A stretch of DNA of 64,000 nucleotides from Trichobilharzia regenti (taxonomy: Eukaryota; Platyhelminthes; Trematoda; Strigeidida; Schistosomatidae). The stretch spans positions 85,941,168 through 86,005,167 of the forward strand of contig OX235270.1 of the NCBI GenBank assembly GCA_944472135.2, in the 5' to 3' direction. Shown here one piece after another: positions 52,417 to 62,199 of this stretch (the stretch's first letter is position 1; the number at the start of each line of letters is the position of its first letter). A program made the translations under genes and the position numbers. The notes under the pieces are model-generated. The model had not been told where the DNA came from. It made no database searches and saw only the letters and a list, made by a program, of their open reading frames with translations.

Positions 52417-55227
52417 ATGATCACAAATCGCATAAAATACAGTAATTCATTCATTAAACGTTTTAAACCATATGACTTTCATGCAACTAATAATGCATCT
52501 AATAAATCTAAGAGAAAACATCACGCTGGCTGGCAGCGTGCACTTAAACAGACACCTTTATATCGTACAACCATTCCTGTTATTGTCACTTCAAACTGCC
52601 GTTCACTTCCCAACAAAATTATGCATCTCCAGTCTCTCTTATCATCTGATACTTATCACAATACGGCGATTGTTGCATTACAAGAAACATGGCTCCATGA
52701 ACTCTATGATGACAATCTGGTTTCCCTAAATGGTTTTACATTGTTTAGACAAGATCGACTATGCTCCAGAAAGAAAAGAGGTGGAGGTGTTGCAACTTTC
52801 ATTCATTCTCAATGGTCAACTTCAAATAACGTATGTTTTTCTTACTCTAATGACTTTATTGATTGTATAACGGTCAAATGCCGCCCGAAACACTTATCCA
52901 AATTTAAATACGTCTTCATCTCTAACATTTATGTTACTCCTGGCTGTTCTGCATCTGATCTATCTGATTTTGCTGATGAATTCACTGAATTCGCCGTTAC
53001 ACATCTTGAAAACTCTTTATCAGTTGTCACAGGAGATTTTAACTGCTGTGATTGTTCTTTCCTCGTATCATTAGGTCATGCCAATATTGTTAAATTCCCT
53101 ACTCGACTTGATAAAACCCTTGACCTGGTGTTCATTAATGATGAGGAAATATATGAAGTACGCCGACGTGCTCCTATCATGAACTCAGATCATTGTATTA
53201 TTCGGATATTACCTAAGATATACAGCAGATCTCACTTTAATATCTTCTCAAATCTGTCCAAGAAAACACAGCAAAGGTGTTACTCACAAGAAAATATGCT
53301 CAAACTAAGATGTATGCTAAATGACACTAACTGGGAACTTTTCAACGAACACAAACTGGATGATACTATTTCCAATTTGACTGACTATCTTAAATTCTGT
53401 CTTGATATATGCTGTCCAAAACAGATAATTTTCAAAAGAATGGATCGTTTTTCTTCCCCTCATCTCAAAAAACTTCGTAGAGAAAAAGAGAAGCTGTACA
53501 AGACAAAGAATAAATCTGGTCTTAAGAAGATAAACACCCAAATTAAATCTGAAATCAAGAGACTAAACAACATTTATAATCAAACAATACTATCTTGTAA
53601 AACCTCAGAAAACATATGGAAGCTTTTTAGAGAAATTACTGGTTGTGGTAAGCATAATAATTTTGCCTCTTCTATTGATGTAAATACTCTCAATAGATCT
53701 TTCATCCGCCCTCCAAATGTCCTTTCTGCCTTCAATTTAACTAATAACACGACCAGTGACTTTCATCGTTTCAATACTTCTGATGTTCTTAAATGTTTGA
53801 AATCTCTTAAACCTTCCCAGAGTCTAGGCCCTGATGGTATACCTGCCATTGTTTTAAAGAAATGTGCTGATATTTTAAGTAACCCACTTACAAGCATTTT
53901 CAATACTTCTTTTTCTAATAATAATGTACCTTCTCTGTGGAAAGATATTAAAATCATCCCTGTACCCAAGTCTGGTTCTGGAGATAGTGTTAAGTTTAGA
54001 CCAATTGCCATTACCTCTCCTTTTTTGAAACTGATGGAGAAATTACTGTTACAAAAACTCATTCCCTCCCTAAGCTTCTCAAACGATCCAAAGCAGTTTG
54101 CTTACAAACAGGGTAGAAGTACTTTGGATGCTGCTGCTGTGTTTCATCACAACATTGTATCCTCCTTAGACAAAGGGGCCAAGTATGTCCGTTGTACTTT
54201 CCTTGATTACACATCTGCTTTTGACTCTGTACCTAGAGGCCTTTTGTTAAACAAGCTTAGCCTTACACAAACTGAGTCCTGGGCTATCAACTGGCTGCAC
54301 TCTTACTTCTCCAATAGGATGCAGTACACGGTATATAATGGTGTAGCTTCCTCTCCTTTGCTTACTGAAGCTGGTGTTCCTCAGGGTGCTGTTCTCTCGC
54401 CGTTTCTCTTTTCCTTCTTCTTACATGACTTACCTCTCTCAGACGAAATCAACTTCGTCAAATATGCAGATGACCTGACTGTTTCGCTTCCCGTTAAGTC
54501 TCAGTCAGACTGCTTCAAATTAAATAGCTTCCTGTCGGACATCAGTCAGTGGTCTAAAATAAATGGCCTAACGCTGAATCCCTCAAAATGCCAGACTGTC
54601 GACTTCTCCTTTAGGCATAAACGAGATCTACAAACACTAGTAAGCACTCATGATGTCTGTAGAATTGAGGGGACTATAATTGAAACAAAGTCTAATGCAA
54701 AATACCTCGGATTAGTTATATCTTCCGACCTTACTTGGTCATCTCATATCCAAATGATTTCCAAGAAAGTGTTTCGTCTAACCTACTACATTAAGAAACT
54801 CAGACTAACTGGAGTCCCTCAACCTCTGCTTTCACAATTTGTCAACTCTCGTATCCTACCTATTCTACTTTACTGTTCCCCGTTAGTCTTTCCTGGGTTA
54901 CTGAAAAAGGATTATACCATCCTGAGAAGGATGTTGAAGGTAGTTAGTAGGACTAGCGGTGTAAAACTCAGTCAGCTCGTCACAACATTAGTGGATAAGC
55001 ATCTGAATACATGTGAGAAATGGTCTAAAACCATACTCTCTGACCCCCAACACCCCCTCTATTCCCAACTCTCTCCCTGCATCTCATCAGGTAGAACCAG
55101 AAATCAGTACAAAATAATATATGCTCGTACAACCAAGTATAGGAACTCAACGATACCATATTTGGCCCGTGTTCTAAGTGACAGAGACAATGTTAAGCGT
55201 GAAACCTATGACTTGCTTTGTTGTTAA
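52417..55227 (+). CDS. CR1-clade LINE endonuclease/reverse transcriptase, intact
   Basis: 936 codons without a break. Residues ~50-260 are an APE-type endonuclease: VTSNCRSLPNK, VALQETWLHE (catalytic Glu), GGGVATFI, VTGDFNCCD, MNSDHCII. Residues ~500-770 are the reverse transcriptase: KIIPVPKSGSGDSVKFRPI, QFAYKQGRSTLDAA, FLDYTSAFDSVPRGLL (block A Asp), GVPQGAVLSPFLFSF (block B), FVKYADDLTVSL (block C, both Asp present), GLTLNPSKCQTVDFS, AKYLGLVISSDLTW. A basic C-terminal tail follows. It would nick target DNA and copy its own mRNA there. Length fits CR1 ORF2. All catalytic motifs are intact, so it may still be active or be very young. Confidence 0.93.
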   Translation: MITNRIKYSNSFIKRFKPYDFHATNNASNKSKRKHHAGWQRALKQTPLYRTTIPVIVTSNCRSLPNKIMHLQSLLSSDTYHNTAIVALQETWLHELYDDNLVSLNGFTLFRQDRLCSRKKRGGGVATFIHSQWSTSNNVCFSYSNDFIDCITVKCRPKHLSKFKYVFISNIYVTPGCSASDLSDFADEFTEFAVTHLENSLSVVTGDFNCCDCSFLVSLGHANIVKFPTRLDKTLDLVFINDEEIYEVRRRAPIMNSDHCIIRILPKIYSRSHFNIFSNLSKKTQQRCYSQENMLKLRCMLNDTNWELFNEHKLDDTISNLTDYLKFCLDICCPKQIIFKRMDRFSSPHLKKLRREKEKLYKTKNKSGLKKINTQIKSEIKRLNNIYNQTILSCKTSENIWKLFREITGCGKHNNFASSIDVNTLNRSFIRPPNVLSAFNLTNNTTSDFHRFNTSDVLKCLKSLKPSQSLGPDGIPAIVLKKCADILSNPLTSIFNTSFSNNNVPSLWKDIKIIPVPKSGSGDSVKFRPIAITSPFLKLMEKLLLQKLIPSLSFSNDPKQFAYKQGRSTLDAAAVFHHNIVSSLDKGAKYVRCTFLDYTSAFDSVPRGLLLNKLSLTQTESWAINWLHSYFSNRMQYTVYNGVASSPLLTEAGVPQGAVLSPFLFSFFLHDLPLSDEINFVKYADDLTVSLPVKSQSDCFKLNSFLSDISQWSKINGLTLNPSKCQTVDFSFRHKRDLQTLVSTHDVCRIEGTIIETKSNAKYLGLVISSDLTWSSHIQMISKKVFRLTYYIKKLRLTGVPQPLLSQFVNSRILPILLYCSPLVFPGLLKKDYTILRRMLKVVSRTSGVKLSQLVTTLVDKHLNTCEKWSKTILSDPQHPLYSQLSPCISSGRTRNQYKIIYARTTKYRNSTIPYLARVLSDRDNVKRETYDLLCC

Positions 55228-56010
55228 TAACATAATTTTGGCCCTTGTTATTTCCCCCTTACACTCTCTTATTTGTACTCTATAGTGAACAACCTTCTTA
55301 AACATACTTAGCTGCTTAAAATTATTATCATTGGCTTACATTTTTATTCTTTATTCTATTCCTTTTTTGTACATCTACTGGGTCCGACTATATTATCACT
55401 ATGATTATTAAAAATTGTCCCGTCATTAACCATCATGTAACATTAGTTTTGTGGTTGTTCTTTGTTCGGCACTATTTAACTGACAATCTTGTTTGTTATT
55501 GCCACTATCACCATCTTAAAAAATTTTGTATTATGCATGATTCCTCACACTACCACTACAAACAACCGCATTAGTGCTGACAATAAAAAAACACAACCTG
55601 AAATGTTTATCTTATGATTGCTTAGTGTTGTTCAATCAAATTAACTGATCATCTTGGCTATAAACATTTTTAAGAACATCTCATAATTTCCCGTATGATT
55701 ATAGCTGTTACTGTTCACCACGCATACACATATCGTAGCTTCCACTAACCAATACTGAAATATTTTTTCATTATTTGTGTTTATCTTCCTTTTTACTTGG
55801 TATTTTTATTTGCATTTTTTCTGTTATTTCTGTGTTTCTTTTTTTGTTTTTTTTTTGTTTTTTTTATATATATATATTTTTTTTTATAATACTCCTTTTA
55901 AATGTACGATGAAATTAGATGCAATATTGTAGATATGTGCTGAAAATTCCACACTGTACCACAAGTACTGTTTCTGGAATAAAGGGAAATTGTTTTTGTT
56001 ATTATTATTG
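52417..56010 (+). mobile_element. CR1-clade LINE (extent)
   Basis: ORF plus a ~780-bp 3' UTR ending GATGCAATATTGTAG.. GCTGAAAATTCCACACTGTA.. GGAATAAAGGGAAATTG and a short (TTATT)n tail. Truncated or decayed relatives are at 2630, 8521, 42085 and 62200. Confidence 0.88.
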
Positions 56011-57595
56011 TTAGAATAGTTGTATGGTAAGAGCACAGACAGTATACAATATCCATTTGAGAACCATTTCCCATTCTAACTCCATACGTAAACCTAATAC
56101 TAACGTGGTCCTAAAGTGAATACTAGTTGATAAAAGATCAGACTGGAAATGCGAGTGGATCATGTGAGGACAATTCATGCTAATAGAGGAACAGTTTGAC
56201 TCCTTGGCTCTAGTCACTGTTATTCTTGAGTTGCCATGTTTACTTATCAAAGCATTCCTAGCCGGAGTTAACAACAAACAGTTACTTTCAGATGCCGTTT
56301 CATCAAGCTTGAAAATTCCCTTAAATTTAAATCTGAAGGCGTATGAATTAAAACATTAACTACACTTTCATCAAAGTGTCTGTGCTATTTGCTGTTTAAC
56401 CAATTTACGTTTGAAATTCGTCTAACTGGAAGAGAAATAACCCGGATTACTTGAGAAATAAATTTCGCAAATCCTGAGTACATTCTTAAATGATTCACGA
56501 GAAAAATGTATACATCAAAGAAACAAACGTTGCCGCGAGAATTCGAATACTTACGGTATATTGTTATATGCAGGGAGCGATTTTAAATGACAATAAAGGA
56601 ACAAGTGTCTGCTCACGTGAGACGTTTTATGACCTTAGTTTTTATTAGGTCACATAAGATCAATTAATTAAATCTTGTGATATGGACTTGTGCTGGTGAA
56701 ATAGTAAATTATTGATTGATATGCGCAATCGATTTTCTACAGGTTTTTTAGAAAATAATTTTAAAGCGATAATCTAAAATTTGAATCCCACTGATGTTTC
56801 CTTTCGGTGTACAGACTTTATGTGAAACATAATCATCTGTCAGTTTGATAGCTATTAATGAGGTGCAGAGTGGTATTCAGAATTCTTTGTTTTGTACGGA
56901 TTTTGGTGAATTTCACTGTAGGTTTCGTAAAAAACCCATTTCGGTTAAAGCAGCTTTGGAAAACATAGAGCATTGATTAACTGTTCCATGCTACTCTAAA
57001 TCCTGTCGTTATCAATTTTAGGCCATATAAAATAATACATGAAAAACACCAGTCTAATGTAGTGGTGTTTATATGGTGAAATGAGTCATTGTTAAGTGTT
57101 TGATTGTCGCTAATAACTATACCTCCCATTGATTTCGATAAGTTCAATTTTCCTCCCTAACTTTCTAAACTTTCTACGTATCGACCATTCGAACAGGAAA
57201 CGAAATACTCAAAAAAAGTGAACTCAATAGATTAGATCTTCAGAGTTCCAAAATTTTTAATTTATATCAACAGTTTTGAATGTTAACTAATATAGAATGT
57301 TAAGGACAACTGGTGAAAGGATATCATCAGTTAGAAGTGTATCGGAATACACTTAAAGTGATAGTCATATAAAAATCAGAAATGAAGAAAATAACTCAGC
57401 GCTGAGAAATCCCGAAACGCATCAGGAATTCGGTGTGTTCAGTAATATTTAGGAGACCACGTAGTGTCTACTGACTACAGAAAATGGACGGATATTAAAG
57501 ATTAGGTATTAAAAAGGTTTTGATGTAGTCAAAACTGGCTATATGCAAAGAGGATACGGAATTGAAGTTATACAAACTGAAATACAGATACTTTG
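56011..57595. other. Intergenic, nothing recognised
   Basis: Minus-strand frame 56277-56011 and its opposite have no motif I recognise. No repeats identified. Confidence 0.4.
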
Positions 57596-57685
57596 CCGAG
57601 CTTACTACCGGATAAGCGAGGTTTAGGAGTCAGTCCTCTGGGGATCAAACCCCGGACCACGCTGAACCACTGACACACACCACAG
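57596..57685 (-). repeat. tRNA-like fragment
   Basis: Reverse strand: GTGTCAGTGGTTCAGCGTGG (A-box-like) and GGGGTTTGATCCCC (B-box-like). Too degenerate at the ends to be a working tRNA; probably a SINE head. Confidence 0.5.
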
Positions 57686-58954
57686 TCGAATAGGTTTTCT
57701 GGAAATGTACATGTTATGATATACTAAAGAGATTTCAGTGTAAATATTCATTATTGGTACTTGACAGATAGCTGGGTTGAGATCATAAACGAGCTGTAAT
57801 TGTAGTGACATCTTGTAAGTCATTTTGAACAGCCATACAATTTGCTACATACCACTAGTCGTATTATAGTACATAGGTATTATCGTTCGTGCATCTTGGT
57901 TCATTTATAACCCGATATATTTCATAAATTAATAAAACACAGAATATCTTGACACAGTTTCAAAGGTACTAGACATGGTCATTTTTCCACCTTTCGATGC
58001 CTATAAATGCAGGAGACCATGCTGTTGCCGGCTCTTTTAGAAACCTATCAACATCTCAAACAATAAACGCGTTTTATGTGCGTTTAGTTTTCAAGGCTGT
58101 AGAAATCTGTGTGTTAGCGCATAAGTTCGTATATTTTGTTTAAAACAAGGGGAAAATTTATGATGCATAAAGCTACAGATGGAACAGCTGTTCAATGCTG
58201 ATCAGTTTCCCAGGCTTCTCTAGAAACTTTGGAAATGTTACTCAACAACTACTTGCATTTACATGCAGCTGACAAAGTGTTACACCTATTGCTTGAGAAG
58301 GGTTGATGATACTTTCCGGCTGTTAAAACCTTGGTTGGTTGTACATAGTTCGAACCTGTGTTCCAGAAGTTGGTAAATAAGAGCCTCGGCCAGTGAGCTG
58401 TAGCTTCTCATGCTTCTGTAGATAATGTCGAATCAAGACGAAATCTACTTTCAGCGCAATAATAATAAATCTGTTTGTAAATATGTCCATACTTTCACAA
58501 TGATCATAATCGTTATAGTACAGGAATATATGAGAAGGGATAACGGAGTTGCTTTTAAAAAGTGAAATCGTTTCAAGTGAAAGGTCAACTCTGTTGCTTC
58601 CATTCTTAATATAATTACATATTAGATGAGTTTATTTGATATACTATAAACAGTAATAGGATATGGATGAGATTTTTATTACAATTTATTCCTCGTAAAC
58701 ATATGAATGTATGCATAAGGCTTCTTATGTTGCTTCATATAGATATACTCCTTCCGATCTCTGTTCCTTATTGTAGTTCTTCACATATCAAAGATAGGTG
58801 TTTCGTAAACGATTGAAACCTTTAAGTCCACGAGACAATGCGGGGATAATTCATACAACTAAAAAGCACGAGTTTTTGCTACCTCGGCAAAATCAAATTA
58901 AAAAAAGAATTGACTAAATAAATTTAACTAAGGAAAATTATTCCATCTAGAGGA
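57686..58954. other. Intergenic, nothing recognised
   Basis: A tRNA-like AGTTCGAACCTG occurs near 58350 without other support. No genes recognised. Confidence 0.4.
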
Positions 58955-59880
58955 GAAGACAGGGATATCCTGCACCGACGTGAAGAACCTAGAAGACCTG
59001 GATTTCGCGCGTGAATGATTTATGTTTGATGTCACACAAAATCGAAGACTTACAAGCGAAAACCGACAAACTGGTCGAAGAAGCAGCCGGCGAAGTCAGG
59101 ACTCCAGGCGAACATAGACAAGACGGAAGTTATGAAAATAACCAACCAACAACAACAGCAACAACATCCAGCGCCAATCACCATCAACGGGAGGGATTCG
59201 AAAGAGGTTACTTCATTCACTCACCTATCTAGGGAGCATTGTTTCAACTGCAGACAGTCGGAACGGACGAGGATGTCAAATCGAGCGAGAATCAGGAAGG
59301 CGAGAAACACATTCACTCATCAACCTGAAACAACCAATCTGGAAATCTTCGTCACTCAGCCAGAATCAACAACAAAATTCTGTCGGTCGGATTTTCAATA
59401 CAAACGTCAGGTCAGTCAGTACTTCTCTACAGATCAGAAACTTGGCGGGCGGGTCACAAAGAATATTTCCAACAGCCTGTTGCAGACCTTTATGAACAAC
59501 TGTCTTCGCTGGCTCTATACTGAAGATCAGATGGCCGGAAAGAATCACTAACAAGAAACTATGGGAACAAACAAAACAAGAAGCAATCGCCAACCAACAA
59601 ATATGCAGAAAGTGGAGATGGATTGGACACTCTCCGAGGAGACCGCTGGGTGACATCGCGCGCGCGTCAGACCATTGCTCGAGTGGAACCCGAAAGGGAA
59701 GCAGCGAGTGGGAAGTCGGTGCAAGGGTGACATGGAGGAGATCGTGTGAAGAGGAGTTGAAACAGTATGGACTAACATGGATGCAGGTGAAAAGTACAGC
59801 AGCAGAAGACAGAAGCAAGTGGAGACGTGCAGTTGAAGCCCTATGTTCCACTAGGAACCCAAGGGAACAATAATAAATAA
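58955..59880 (+). mobile_element. RTE-type LINE (SR2-like), 3' part, diverged
   Basis: The tract starts at DLCLMSHKIEDLQAKTDKLV (just after RT block C), then TINGRDSKEVTSFTHL, LLQTFMNNCLRWL, W-WIGHSPRR and WNPKGKR. Its tail reads CKGDMEEI-like, then KQYGLTWMQVKS. It ends at an AAT-rich tail near 59870. More diverged than the other three RTE copies, so a second subfamily. Confidence 0.82.
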
Positions 59881-60214
59881 TTATAATAACATACATGAGT
59901 AAAAGCTGATTAGATATTTGAATAAAATCAATATAAGACTTGCCTGAAACAGACTGGAAGATAAAGTACATGCGGAATGAATATTAGTGTCATCAATAAA
60001 TATAATATGATAAGAATTAAGACGAGTGTTGTTAGTATGTAAGATGGGAAATAAGATGTTCTTATAGTAAAATAAATAACTTGTTAGAATGTTATAATGT
60101 GAACTGAAATACATTTTAACATAAATTGGTTCCGAATGTACTTTATCTTCCATTCTGTTTCATGCAAGTCTTATATTGATTTTATTCAAATATCTAATCA
60201 GTTTTTACTCATGT

Positions 60215-60400
60215 ATATAAATGAAGCAAGAAATTTATGTGAGTACGTTGATATGATTATGAGCAATAAATTGTGGTCGATATGTCATCATCAGTAAACA
60301 TTACTGTATAAAACTGTGTAACTTTATCAAAATAAAATCTTATCCATAATGGAATTATTCTCTACCACAGTGCCCAAGTTTTATACTTATAAGGAAAATT
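60215..60400 (+). mobile_element. Penelope-like family B, 3' UTR fragment
   Basis: GATATGATTATGAGCAATAA, AGTAAACATTACTGTATA, ATAATGGAATTATTCTCTAC and CCACAGTGC match the 3' UTR blocks at 8915-9060 (+) and 50840-51000 (-). No coding part. Confidence 0.75.
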
Positions 60401-60667
60401 GTTTTATATGAAAAAGGGCAATAAAAGTCTCTCTATCTCTCTCTTTCTGTTTCTAGTAAAAATACGAAAACCATTACAGAAAATCAACAAGACATATTAT
60501 GATTGATTAACTCTTTGTAGTAGTAAATGTAAGGTCAACAATTTACCCTCCGTTTCAATTTCTTACCAAGATAATGAATCAAGTAGAAACGAATCTGTCG
60601 AGTACAATCGGTCACTAACTGATTTCTGCCGATGATAAAGTACTCAGAACTAATTTTGATTGAGCAC

Positions 60668-60669
<2 letters not shown>

Positions 60670-60713
<44 letters not shown>
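60670..60713. repeat. (TA)n microsatellite
   Basis: 44-bp TA run. Confidence 0.97.
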
Positions 60714-60717
<4 letters not shown>

Positions 60718-61044
60718 TGAGTGTAATTCATCACAAAAGAATATAAAAAAATTAATGTTATCGTATATCTGTCCAAAAATTAAAGCTTTTTAAACATATC
60801 ATAATAATATAAAAGCTAAAATAAACATTTCATAATTTCTCTTATAACTAGTTCAAAACGGATAATGAACAGTTGAAAAAATAAAGAGTTCATGACAGAT
60901 ATTTCGACTTCATATGATACCTTTCAGTTGTGTCCATCCACTGGAAAATGTGGCATCCAATCCAGGACAACTAGCAGCTTACTGGCGAAAATCACTCAAC
61001 TAACTAGTAATTGAACACTGACAGTATAATATATTTTGCTAGCG

Positions 61045-61240
61045 CATTCAAATATTTTGCATCAGTGGATGAGTGCTTGCCAGCCACACGGGAGGTCCGG
61101 ATTCGATTGCCTGCCGGCGCACTCCTAAAGCTTATCTAGCGGGTAATAAGTCCGGGAAAAAGAAAGGCTGGGAGTGGTGCTAGCGATACCACTCAGTAAA
61201 GATAACATCACCATCGCTACTAAAACTTCAAAGATTGTAG
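61045..61240 (+). mobile_element. tRNA-derived SINE, type 2
   Basis: A-box-like CAGTGGATGAGTGCTTGCC, B-box GTCCGGATTCGATTGCC, body with AGCGATACCACTCAGTAAAG and end CATCGCTACTAAAACTTC, shared with 13130-13330 (minus). Confidence 0.65.
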
Positions 61241-61369
61241 CCTTTTGTTCCATTCAGGAGAAAAAATCAAGTATTTTAGAATTAGTCTTTCTAAATTCTA
61301 GTTCAGTATGTGAATACGCCTAACACCATCATTCGTGATTTAGTGATCGTCTTTCAAGAGAATTTAGTA

Positions 61370-61512
61370 TGCAATTGGTGGATGGTGGCTAGCAGTGGAA
61401 TCCAGGATGCGCATTTCGTCCTATTTGGGACTCGTCGAAGCATCTGCACAAGAAGCCGACATGTCAACCTGAGACCGAGCACTTCGGTCCAATCAATCGA
61501 CGGGAAAATCAA
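61370..61512 (-). mobile_element. Class-B hammerhead repeat, deletion derivative
   Basis: Reverse strand: GATTTTCCCGTCGATTGATTG.. CGGTCTCAGGTTGAC.. TGCAGATGCTTC, then immediately GACGAGTCCC.. The whole tRNA-like half present at 21222-21325 is missing; the junction is at a GACGA shared by both ends. Confidence 0.78.
61400..61440 (-). ncRNA. Hammerhead remnant, class B, 5' strand lost
   Basis: Reverse strand: GACGA (second half of the core), stem II GTCC/GGAC with loop CAAATA, GAAA, stem III ATGCGCAT, cleavage ATC, then CTGGAT. The stem I partner and C3-U4 were removed by the deletion. Confidence 0.65.
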
Positions 61513-62199
61513 AAAAATTCAATTCAAGAATTTAGTATGGTCTACTCCTTTATCCAGAGTGCAAGTACATAAATATAAGAATAAAGTGTAAGCTAATATT
61601 ATCTCGGATTGTCTCTTAACAACGATATTGTGGCTCATCAGCCTTCAACCAGCGATCACAGACCACATAATAATTACAGATCACACCAATAACACAAAGC
61701 TCACACCCAATGCCATCAAGAAAAATGTAGTTGGTGCCTCAGTAAGCAATATTTAAATTACACATAACTTTGACTTGAAGATGAATTTGATATTAGTCTT
61801 AGAATGATATCTGATCAATCAGGAAAACTGTTACTCGTCAAAAATCACACCTGACAGTCAACGCTCCTTGCAAACAATTAATTGAAAAGAAAATGTTGAA
61901 CATAAAAATTAACATATATTATCTTATAATCTCTTGATTCGTTCCATTCAACCATTGATTAAATTCATTCTTAGAATACACATTCTTTCACAGCTCAATT
62001 CATAATTAATATATAAATTAAACATACCTTTAGATATGCGTTTTAGATTTAAAACTGCTTAGCGGCTAGCTCCTCTTATATTCCTTACTGACGCACATAT
62101 ATAAGTGCATACTTCTTTTATTCCACGATGCTGTTGCATAATCATCGGTGTGGACATCAGCTACAGCTTAATTGATCCTCCCACAAATAGAACAAATAC
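61513..62199. other. Intergenic, nothing recognised
   Basis: No coding or repeat identity recognised. Confidence 0.4.
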
